From Lampris incognitus (taxonomy: Eukaryota > Chordata > Actinopteri > Lampriformes > Lampridae), in assembly GCF_029633865.1 (NCBI RefSeq), contig NC_079217.1, positions 59,901,675-59,965,674 of the forward strand: 64,000 nt of DNA, written 5' to 3'. A program made the position numbers and the translations under genes. The notes beneath the pieces were generated by a model. That model did not search any database and was not told the DNA's origin. It saw nothing but the letters and a program-made list of their open reading frames with translations. This document shows, piece by piece, positions 62,901 to 64,000 of the stretch. Position 1 is the first letter of the stretch, and every line of letters starts with the position of its first letter.

Positions 62901-63823
62901 AATGCAGAAAACAAATTTCAGTGTAACTGTAAAACTGTACAGTGACAAAATAAAGTGGCTTTCTTCTCTTCTCCTTCCGTTTTTCCCCTATCTGTCCAGC
63001 TTCAGCCTCTTCCAGAGACTCAGAGGATGAGGATGATGATTATGAAGAAGAGGAGGAAGAACAACGGCGAGGGAGACCGAAGAGGCGGTTGAGAGAGGGG
63101 GATGACTTCAGGAGCAGGAGGAGGAGACTGAAGAGGAAACGACGAGAGGATGACGATTATGAAGAGGAGGAGGAAGATGAACGGGCGAGAAAGAGACGGC
63201 TGAAACGGAGACAAGCGGAGGAGGAGGAGGTAGAGCATGAGAAGAGAAGGAGATGGTTGAAGAGAAAGGAGAGGGAGGAGGAAAAGGACCTGGAGAAGAT
63301 GGGGCGGGGGAGGCGGAGAGAGTTGCTGTCCCAGCAGAGGCGACGGAGACTCGCTCAGATGCTGAAGAAACGACGGCCCTCCACCGACGGGGAGGAAGAT
63401 GAAGATGAGGAGTCTCAGGAGTCTGAAACGTCATCGTCCGAGGAGGACCGGCCGATCCGCAAGAGACTCAACCGCATCGACTCCGATGACGACGACAACG
63501 AAGAGGAAGAGGAGGACGGAGAGCAAGAGACGATGACCAAAAAGTCGTCCTCTGTAGAGGGGAAGTCTCACCGTGATGACGACGACGATGATGATGATGA
63601 TGCTCAGGAAAAGGGGAGGGGCTGCAGCCCGTCCCCAACAAACGGACACAGGACCTCCAGAGGCCCAGCGAAGCCTGGGGCTGGGAGTCCAGCTGCACCC
63701 ACGGACAGTGCAGCCTCGGGCGGGCGCGGAGGCCACAACGGCCCCTTACCTTCAGCGGACGCAGAGAACGAGCGGGGCCAGGCGGACTTGTTAGACTCTG
63801 CCCAGGACCGTCTGCAGTCGTGA
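23973..63823 (+). CDS. rsf1: Remodeling and spacing factor 1 (rsf1), full coding span, 18 exons
   Basis: Encodes RSF1 (HBXAP), the large histone-chaperone subunit that pairs with the ISWI ATPase SMARCA5 in the RSF nucleosome-spacing complex; nuclear. Coding exons: 23973-24126, 27258-27349, 30721-30813, 31050-31255, 32146-32273, 35943-36110, 36814-38320, 42769-42943, 49909-50121, 50850-50954, 52577-52656, 56747-56795, 58617-58726, 61097-61164, 61315-61489, 62037-62263, 62419-62616 and 63000-63823. They total 4,572 nt with every phase consistent: 1,523 residues against 1,441 in human. The N-terminal DDT/WHIM-like region is residues 1-182. A PHD finger has C901, C904, C916, C919, H924, C927, C942 and C945. 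Acidic, basic and serine-rich segments fill the C-terminal third. The start has a good context (AAAATGG). The C-terminal end differs from the human protein. Introns are loaded with transposons. Confidence 0.97.
24127..27257 (+). other. rsf1 intron 1: CpG-rich start, short tandem repeats
   Basis: The first kilobase is still CpG-rich, with a GT run near 24270-24300 and a (CA)n run at about 24490-24513, then a (TTTA)n run near 24740. A homopolymer G run lies near 25048. A degenerate AGT-rich array is at 25840-26230. 26.3-27.2 kb has no feature I recognise apart from a C-run plus (CA)n at 27160-27190. Confidence 0.6.
25840..26230 (+). repeat. Degenerate tandem array, roughly 60-75-bp unit, AGT-rich
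   Basis: Words such as CATAGTAGTACTATATGAAGT, (AGT)n and ACATTTGCTACATAGTAATC recur five or six times with varying spacing. An old minisatellite of which the units contain trinucleotide runs. Confidence 0.6.
27258..27349 (+). CDS. rsf1: rsf1 exon 2 (residues 52-82)
   Basis: [31 protein letters not shown]; human has VPKELVELHLKLMRKIGKSV. Phase 0 end at GTGAGA. Confidence 0.96.
27652..28040 (+). mobile_element. tRNA-derived SINE, copy 3
   Basis: Starts GGGGCGTCCGGGTGGCGTAG and ends in a G-rich run after GGCCGGATACAACTGGGAAG. Part of the B-box area is deleted (GCCGGCTCAAATCCCCGTG). It lies in rsf1 intron 2. Confidence 0.85.
28041..29396 (+). other. rsf1 intron 2 middle, nothing recognised
   Basis: No exon and no repeat family I can name. 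It has several short frames but none with family resemblance. Confidence 0.4.
29397..29506. repeat. (TA)n hairpin with perfect inverted flanks
   Basis: ATCGGCCTGTTTTACTA at about 29420 and its exact complement ending near 29505 enclose an uninterrupted TA tract; a further TA run precedes it. The structure is a near-perfect palindrome. Confidence 0.75.
30068..30503 (-). mobile_element. tRNA-derived SINE, copy 4
   Basis: Reverse-orientation copy, ending with the complement of GGGCGTCCGGGTAGCGTAGC. It carries a short (ACC)n run next to its C-rich tail. Confidence 0.85.
30721..30813 (+). CDS. rsf1: rsf1 exon 3 (residues 83-113)
   Basis: [31 protein letters not shown]; human ICQEFNSTWAWEMEKKGYLE. 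Phase 0 both sides; TGTAG acceptor and GTATGA donor. Confidence 0.96.
31050..31255 (+). CDS. rsf1: rsf1 exon 4 (residues 114-182)
   Basis: [40 protein letters not shown] and [12 protein letters not shown] are nearly identical to human RSF1. This is the core of the conserved N-terminal region. Ends in phase 2. Confidence 0.97.
31256..32145 (+). other. rsf1 intron 4, nothing beyond simple AT/GT repeats
   Basis: A short (TA)n(CA)n tract lies near 31340-31365. The rest is ordinary intron sequence with TCTG-rich and GATGAG-rich short-period stretches at 31760-32040. Confidence 0.45.
32146..32273 (+). CDS. rsf1: rsf1 exon 5 (residues 182-224)
   Basis: [20 protein letters not shown] aligns with human NRNELAETLALLKAQIDP. 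A QNQNQ run follows. Ends in phase 1 at GTAAAG. Confidence 0.94.
33376..33714 (-). CDS. Repeat-encoded coiled-coil-like ORF, 112 residues (unit 1)
   Basis: Starts [20 protein letters not shown], has a Ser-rich stretch ([13 protein letters not shown]), then Ala/Glu/Lys-rich heptad-like sequence ([20 protein letters not shown]). Such N-terminal segments occur in gag-like or ORF1-like proteins of fish retroelements, but no downstream domain is present. A near-identical copy is in unit 2. Possibly only a transposon remnant. Confidence 0.35.
   Translation of the reverse strand: MKRQRIAGVVHRGNMEEKQGNKISVASRGSRSSTSSASSLICARAKAEAANVRLAFADQEAKAKIERAAKEAKLKKEKANREAECQKEEAATDPEAQLQEARSSDVQSGEAG
34589..34927 (-). 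CDS. Repeat-encoded coiled-coil-like ORF, 112 residues (unit 2)
   Basis: Copy of the frame in unit 1; it differs at two residues (AATVRLAF for [14 protein letters not shown] for ECQKEE). The open frame surviving in both copies reflects recent duplication more than selection. Confidence 0.35.
   Translation of the reverse strand: MKRQRIAGVVHRGNMEEKQGNKISVASRGSRSSTSSASSLICARAKAEAATVRLAFADQEAKAKIERAAKEAKLKKEKANREAEYQKEEAATDPEAQLQEARSSDVQSGEAG
35329..35798. mobile_element. hAT-type MITE (470 bp) with 8-bp target duplication
   Basis: Left end GGTAACACTTTAGTATGGGG, right end its complement, flanked by TCATTTTC (35321-35328) and TAATTTTC (35799-35806), 7 of 8 bases alike. A second copy of the right-terminal sequence (ATATGTTCCCCATACTAAAG) lies at about 35700, 70 bp inside the true end. 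Confidence 0.8.
35943..36110 (+). CDS. rsf1: rsf1 exon 6 (residues 225-280)
   Basis: [20 protein letters not shown] and [13 protein letters not shown], Lys/Glu-rich as in the corresponding human region. Phase 1 at both ends; flanked by CTAG acceptor and GTACAG donor. Confidence 0.9.
36111..36813 (+). other. rsf1 intron 6, hAT-end-like fragment only
   Basis: Around 36408-36470 the sequence AGCAGCGGTTCTTGGACCGC with CTCGCAAGCTGCATGTGGCT resembles an eroded hAT terminus. Nothing else is recognised. Confidence 0.4.
36814..38320 (+). CDS. rsf1: rsf1 exon 7, large exon (residues 281-782)
   Basis: A 1,507-bp exon for the long, low-complexity central region. Conserved islands are [28 protein letters not shown] (human [16 protein letters not shown]) and [16 protein letters not shown] before [10 protein letters not shown]. 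It contains an Asn/Ser run, a Gly/Val/Ile repeat ([18 protein letters not shown]) and many acidic/basic stretches, likely disordered. Ends in phase 2 at GTACCT, next to a TG tract. Confidence 0.95.
38726..41054 (-). mobile_element. hAT DNA transposon, 2.3 kb, with perfect 8-bp target duplication
   Basis: Ends CAGGGGTCAGGAACC and, inverted, CAGCGGTCGGGAACC (13 of 15 matching), flanked on both sides by TCCTATAG (38718-38725 and 41055-41062). Inside, the GAGCCATA motif repeats near both ends. It carries a long transposase-like frame on the minus strand. It sits in rsf1 intron 7, antisense, about 400 bp from exon 7. Confidence 0.95.
38842..40716 (-). CDS. hAT-family (ZBED / GTF2IRD2-like) transposase, 624 codons
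   Basis: A BED-type zinc finger opens the frame (CLIC, then H27 and H31/H32). The hAT catalytic core shows [38 protein letters not shown] and the C-terminal dimerisation block [20 protein letters not shown]. It resembles the vertebrate GTF2IRD2/ZBED5-like hAT group. No internal stop or frameshift is seen. The listed start is a GTG codon: upstream in frame there is [12 protein letters not shown] but no ATG before a TAG, so the initiator exon or codon is missing or lies beyond an intron; the first internal ATG is residue 19. A C homopolymer (about 40585-40595) encodes a Gly run. Confidence 0.9.
   Translation of the reverse strand: MERAGSAVCLICNDKIASMKRSNIKRHFDTHHASFAWKSPAGGGGSRKRACKELQRRVQTSQQQPHVWTKQGDGNSASFAGALAIARNGKSFTDGEYAKTFMLDVANELFDDFPNKDKIIKRIKDMPLSARAVHDRSIMMANQVEETQIKDVNAGTYFSLALDESTDVSHLSQCSIIARYAAGDTLREESLAVLPMKGTTRGEDLFMSFMEFAKEKKLPMDKLISVCTDGAPCMLGKNKGFVALLREHEKSAILSFHCILHQEALCAQTCGQELGEVMSLVIRVVNFIVARALNDRQFKALLEEVGNHYPGLLLHSNVRWLSRGKVLSRFAACLSEIRTFLEMKGVKHPELDNTDWLLQFHYLVHITGHLNLLNVKMQGIGNTISSLQQAVFAFESKLEVFLRDIETGRLLHFERLQQFRDACLASDSTQHLDLQQLAGFTSNLLQSFKARFGEFRARTGLFKFITRPHECAVDKIDLTCIPGVSIGDFELEVADLKASDMWMSKFKSLNGELESLARQRAELAREHKWTEMKNLQPEDQLILKTWNELPVTYHTMQRVSIAVLTMFGSTYACEQSFSHMRNIKTNLRSRSTDGSLNACMKLNLTTYEPDYKAISKTMQYQKSH
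41136..41577 (-). mobile_element. tRNA-derived SINE, copy 5, with 16-bp target duplication
   Basis: Reverse-orientation SINE flanked by perfect direct repeats ATATGGTCACAATTAT at 41120-41135 and 41578-41593, proving retroposition and giving exact ends. Confidence 0.92.
41594..42156 (+). other. rsf1 intron 7 portion, nothing recognised
   Basis: Unique-looking intron DNA between the SINE and the next MITE; no exon or repeat can be named. Confidence 0.4.
42157..42462. mobile_element. MITE, complete copy of the family split at 9.6/11.9 kb
   Basis: GGGGATGTACTGATACCAGG at the left, GATTTTACCCAAGACTGAAA inside, GAAAAAGTGATATTGGTGCA at the right. The inner words match 9640-9735 and the right end matches 11930-11970. 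Confidence 0.65.
42769..42943 (+). CDS. rsf1: rsf1 exon 8 (residues 783-841)
   Basis: [20 protein letters not shown] after the junction R; human RPTAKVAEIRDQKADKKRGE. It is followed by a Glu-rich run. Acceptor ATCTGCAG, donor GTAGTT, phase 2 in and phase 0 out. Confidence 0.93.
42944..43219 (+). other. rsf1 intron 8 start with (GT)n
   Basis: A GT tract begins 10 bp after the exon 8 donor (about 42953-42984). The remainder to 43219 is unassigned. Confidence 0.6.
43222..43852 (+). repeat. 17-bp minisatellite, about 37 copies
   Basis: Unit CGGTCATCTTAGGCACC or the variant with GGCATCC, tandem without spacers over about 630 bp. Variants (CAGTC, CGATC, GGCTATC, CTCAGTCAT) are interspersed, indicating repeat turnover. 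Confidence 0.95.
43880..44232 (-). mobile_element. Second tRNA-derived SINE family, long copy
   Basis: The reverse strand reads GGGTGGCACGGTAGTGCAGT as tRNA-like head with B-box GGTTCGAGCCCCGG complement, then GGAGTTTGCATGTTCTTCCC and the distal CCTATCCCAGCAGTCATTGG part. A (CA)n run is inside. Confidence 0.8.
44270..44500 (+). mobile_element. RTE-like LINE 5' fragment
   Basis: The frame [24 protein letters not shown] matches the start of the endonuclease of fish RTE-type LINEs. It is cut off after about 30 codons. Confidence 0.65.
45018..45459 (+). mobile_element. tRNA-derived SINE, copy 6, with 10-bp target duplication
   Basis: Forward copy with head GGGCATCTGGGTAGCATAGC and tail (AAAT)n. 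Flanked by AGAATTACCC at 45008-45017 and 45460-45469. Confidence 0.9.
45627..46846. mobile_element. Foldback element with about 290-340-bp inverted arms
   Basis: Left arm from TATAGTGGGGCAGC (45627) to about 45975; right arm from about 46560 to GCTGCCCCACTAT (46844). The arms are reverse complements over most of their length, with a few gaps (shared words AATTGTGCATTTTGTGATAA, GGCATGGACGTTATTAGATC, GGAGAATGCTACCTTTCCAG). The loop is filled by a 47-bp tandem repeat. No coding frame is present, so it is non-autonomous. Confidence 0.88.
46080..46552 (+). repeat. 47-bp tandem repeat in the foldback loop, about 10 copies
   Basis: Unit contains GAATAGAGGAGTGTTTAGGT and ATAGATGTCTATACATAGTG. Variants alternate between GTGTATAC and GTCTATAC and between ACATAG and ACAGAG. 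No unique spacers. Confidence 0.92.
46900..48260 (+). mobile_element. Degenerate LINE (L2/CR1-like RT) split by a foldback insertion
   Basis: [20 protein letters not shown] and [20 protein letters not shown] are RT motifs; [15 protein letters not shown]-like and [13 protein letters not shown]-like segments follow in other frames, then [19 protein letters not shown]. After the insertion at 47499-48104 the LINE resumes with [20 protein letters not shown]. Frameshifts show it is inactive. Confidence 0.75.
47499..48104. mobile_element. Foldback element with TTATTACATTATC arms inserted in a LINE
   Basis: The ends are inverted: GAACCTGATTATGTAATGAA at the left and, reversed, GAACCTGATAATGTAATAAA at the right. 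Each arm is built of many GATAATGTAATAA motifs with short GGGG/CCCC linkers, facing inward from both sides around a roughly 200-bp unique middle. The LINE sequence flanks it on both sides. No coding frame. Confidence 0.8.
48262..48375 (-). mobile_element. Truncated tRNA-derived SINE, copy 7
   Basis: Only the 3' part remains: C-rich tail, CCCCAATTGTACCTGGCCAA, then CCACCCCCTCTGCCGCTCCG. The tRNA-like head is missing. Confidence 0.75.
48376..48848 (+). other. rsf1 intron 8 portion, nothing recognised
   Basis: No exon or repeat family that I can name between the SINE fragment and the pyrimidine tract. Confidence 0.4.
48849..49872 (+). repeat. 1-kb (CT)n/(GT)n compound microsatellite next to rsf1 exon 9
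   Basis: Nearly pure CTCTCTGTCTCTCTGTGTGT-type sequence with higher-order repeats. It ends 36 bp before the exon 9 start at 49909. All three plus frames are open because the repeat lacks stop codons; the resulting Ser/Leu/Val/Cys frames are artefacts. Confidence 0.96.
49909..50121 (+). CDS. rsf1: rsf1 exon 9 (residues 842-912)
   Basis: [20 protein letters not shown], acidic stretch, then [14 protein letters not shown]; human [13 protein letters not shown]. Holds the first zinc ligands of the PHD finger (C901, C904). Donor GTAAGA, followed closely by (GT)n. Confidence 0.97.
50122..50436 (+). repeat. rsf1 intron 9 start with (GT)n
   Basis: A GT tract of about 50 bp begins at 50134, 13 bp after the exon 9 donor. 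The remainder is unassigned. Confidence 0.8.
50437..50665 (+). mobile_element. Second tRNA-derived SINE family, forward copy
   Basis: GGGCGGCACGGCGGCGCAGT, GGTTAGCGCGGTCGCCTCAC head with B-box GGGTTCGGGCCCCGG and the body GGAGTTTGCATGTTCTCCCC. Same family as 43880-44232. Confidence 0.85.
50850..50954 (+). CDS. rsf1: rsf1 exon 10 (residues 913-947), PHD core
   Basis: [35 protein letters not shown]; one residue or so from human. Carries C916, C919, H924, C927, C942 and C945 of the C4HC3 finger. Confidence 0.98.
50985..52200. repeat. Repeat element with GAATCAG ends and a 275-bp internal tandem array
   Basis: The left end TCAGAATCAGAAATCAGAAT and the right end CTGATTCTGATTCTGATTCA are inverted. 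Inside, AACTGCCGGTCTGCAT with GGCTAGCAGTTAGCTTAGCC recurs at 51223, 51307, 51581 and 51856, a unit of about 275 bp with a shortened first copy (84 bp). It lies in rsf1 intron 10. Confidence 0.8.
52577..52656 (+). CDS. rsf1: rsf1 exon 11 (residues 948-974)
   Basis: [27 protein letters not shown]; human KLLCEKLEEQLQDLDVALKK. Coiled-coil-like segment after the PHD finger. Phase 2 end at GTACCG. Confidence 0.96.
53148..53358. mobile_element. MITE with telomere-like interior
   Basis: Ends CGTTTAGCTATCCTTGTGCG and, inverted, CGTGTTTCACTATCCTTGTG share a long core. The interior repeats GGGTTAGGG-like words. It interrupts the 3' part of the antisense LINE. Confidence 0.65.
53721..55073 (-). pseudogene. 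LINE reverse transcriptase frame, 450 codons
   Basis: Largest open part of the LINE: the RT palm with [27 protein letters not shown] and YADD, followed by the thumb ([23 protein letters not shown]). Upstream frames continue in shifted register, so the protein is broken. Confidence 0.85.
55305..56072 (-). pseudogene. LINE linker frame, 255 codons
   Basis: Lys/Glu-rich sequence between endonuclease and RT ([45 protein letters not shown]). Typical of non-LTR elements before the first RT block; shifts frame into the RT part. Confidence 0.7.
56205..56485. repeat. (CT)n-rich tract in rsf1 intron 11
   Basis: CTCTCTCTTGCTGTCTCTCTC-type sequence about 280 bp long at the 5' side of the LINE. A related CT tract lies at 52664-52806, on the LINE's other side, so the LINE seems inserted into, or to have duplicated, a CT-rich site. 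Confidence 0.85.
56630..56678. repeat. (CA)n microsatellite
   Basis: About 24 uninterrupted CA units, about 70 bp before rsf1 exon 12. Confidence 0.95.
56747..56795 (+). CDS. rsf1: rsf1 exon 12 (residues 974-990)
   Basis: A 49-bp exon for [16 protein letters not shown]; human [22 protein letters not shown] acceptor, GTAAGT donor, phase 0 end. Too short to be found as an ORF. Confidence 0.96.
56796..57560 (+). other. rsf1 intron 12 start, minor SINE fragment
   Basis: A decayed head of the second SINE family may lie at about 57180-57240 (GGGCGATGGTATAGTATTTA, TCCTCACAGCAACAGGGTCC). Nothing else recognised. Confidence 0.4.
57562..58006 (+). mobile_element. tRNA-derived SINE, copy 8
   Basis: Forward copy with GGTCGTCCAGATGGCGTAGC head and a T/A-rich tail, flanked by imperfect direct repeats TCACCCGAACC and TCACCCAAACC. 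Confidence 0.88.
58617..58726 (+). CDS. rsf1: rsf1 exon 13 (residues 991-1026)
   Basis: [36 protein letters not shown]; human ends [20 protein letters not shown] acceptor, GTGGGT donor, phase 2 end. Confidence 0.95.
58880..59280 (+). mobile_element. tRNA-derived SINE, copy 9
   Basis: Forward copy starting GGGGCATCCGGGTGGCATGG. A short deletion removes part of the body near 59061. Confidence 0.85.
59281..59925 (+). other. rsf1 intron 13 middle, nothing recognised
   Basis: Unassigned intron DNA. Words such as CTTGGAAAACCAGGAAATTT recur loosely here and near 58090-58160 and 59840, suggesting an old dispersed repeat. Confidence 0.35.
59930..60443 (-). mobile_element. RTE-like LINE 3' end with (TAG)n tail
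   Basis: The minus frame (60443-59994) reads [32 protein letters not shown] and [20 protein letters not shown], the C-terminal end of RTE-type reverse transcriptase proteins. It ends with GGGAGCAGCCGAAAG and a trinucleotide run (CTA on plus, about 59936-59979) as the 3' tail. Confidence 0.82.
60599..61053 (+). mobile_element. tRNA-derived SINE, copy 10, next to rsf1 exon 14
   Basis: Forward copy flanked by the 14-bp direct repeats AACTCTACAGTTTT at 60585-60598 and 61054-61067. Its A-rich end lies only 43 bp before the exon 14 start. Confidence 0.93.
61097..61164 (+). CDS. rsf1: rsf1 exon 14 (residues 1027-1049)
   Basis: [23 protein letters not shown]; human RFDEFDEAIDEAIEDDIKE. TTTCGCAG acceptor, GTGAGA donor, phase 1 end. 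Confidence 0.96.
61315..61489 (+). CDS. rsf1: rsf1 exon 15 (residues 1050-1107)
   Basis: [40 protein letters not shown]; human GRGKDISTILDEERKE and RRRLNDLDSDSN. Phase 2 end at GTACCA. Confidence 0.96.
61490..62036 (+). other. rsf1 intron 15, nothing recognised
   Basis: Ordinary intron with a CTCT-rich run before the exon 16 acceptor. Confidence 0.5.
62037..62263 (+). CDS. rsf1: rsf1 exon 16 (residues 1108-1183)
   Basis: [40 protein letters not shown]. Acidic then Arg-rich, as in the human C-terminal third. CATCAG acceptor; the donor (GTCAGT) is a less common but valid GT site, phase 1. Confidence 0.9.
62419..62616 (+). CDS. rsf1: rsf1 exon 17 (residues 1184-1249)
   Basis: [40 protein letters not shown]; human NQKRQINYKEDSESDGSQKS. 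Phase 1 both ends, donor GTCAGT as in exon 16. Confidence 0.92.
63000..63823 (+). CDS. rsf1: rsf1 exon 18, terminal coding exon (residues 1250-1523)
   Basis: Acidic/basic low-complexity sequence ([18 protein letters not shown]), [20 protein letters not shown] (human KPSRKRLHRIETDEEES), a poly-Asp run and STNG-like SPTNGHRT, ending [11 protein letters not shown] and TGA at 63821-63823. The extreme C terminus does not match human VTDLVDYVCNSEQL. Confidence 0.92.
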
Positions 63824-64000
63824 TGGCTGTGTTTGTGTAACTAAATCTGGCGATTATTTTTTCTTTCTTTCTTTCTTTTAATTTTCTTGCCTTTCACCAA
63901 GGACCATCTTTAAAAAAAAAACGGATCACTCTCTCTGTCTCTCTCTCTCTCTCTCTCGCTCTTCATTGTTACTGTTGTAATGTGGTTGAGTGCTATCCAC
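63824..64000 (+). other. rsf1: Start of rsf1 3' UTR
   Basis: Contains a (TTTC)n run, an A run and a (CT)n run. No AATAAA is seen before the window ends, so the transcript probably continues. Confidence 0.75.

Overview
The window is vertebrate nuclear DNA, almost certainly from a ray-finned (teleost) fish. It has intron-rich genes with GT-AG splicing, CpG-dense promoter DNA, and dense accumulations of fish-type repeats: tRNA-derived SINEs, L1-, L2-, RTE- and I/Nimb-like LINEs, Tc1 and hAT DNA transposons, MITEs, and long (AT)n, (CA)n and (CT)n tracts. No bacterial-style operon, CRISPR array or plasmid feature is present.

Two complete protein genes were reconstructed exon by exon. On the minus strand, panx1 (pannexin-1 channel) runs from a non-coding first exon near 22,889 through seven coding exons (21,301 down to 4,881), giving 438 codons with every splice phase consistent, and probably a repeat-free 3' UTR to about 2,915. 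On the plus strand, rsf1 (remodeling and spacing factor 1, the histone chaperone subunit of the RSF complex with SMARCA5) has 18 coding exons from 23,973 to 63,823, giving 1,523 residues with an exact open frame. The genes are head to head, with about 1.1 kb of CpG-dense DNA between the panx1 5' UTR exon and the rsf1 start codon.

Layout: 1-2.9 kb holds an (AT)n hairpin, a CRE/YY1-like CpG-rich candidate promoter and a tRNA-like foldback element. 2.9-22.9 kb is panx1; its introns carry an L2 LINE with a SINE in it, an LTR-type fragment, and an L1 LINE that itself contains a near-intact Tc1 element and a 206-bp solo LTR. 22.3-24.0 kb is the shared promoter region. 24-64 kb is rsf1; its introns carry a 1.21-kb tandem duplication (2.3 copies), a near-complete hAT element with a 624-codon open frame and perfect 8-bp target duplication, a 17-bp minisatellite, two foldback elements, a 1-kb pyrimidine/TG tract next to exon 9, a near-intact LINE in antisense, and many copies of one tRNA-derived SINE.

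The two genes have no obvious joint pathway: panx1 encodes a plasma-membrane large-pore ATP-release channel, rsf1 a nuclear chromatin factor. The most notable signals are the compact divergent promoter, a separate panx1 terminal exon, a glycosylation sequon in extracellular loop 1, and the repeat nesting with readable target duplications. I see no convincing new biochemical system; the most unusual structures are the two foldback elements at 45.6-46.8 kb and 47.5-48.1 kb.
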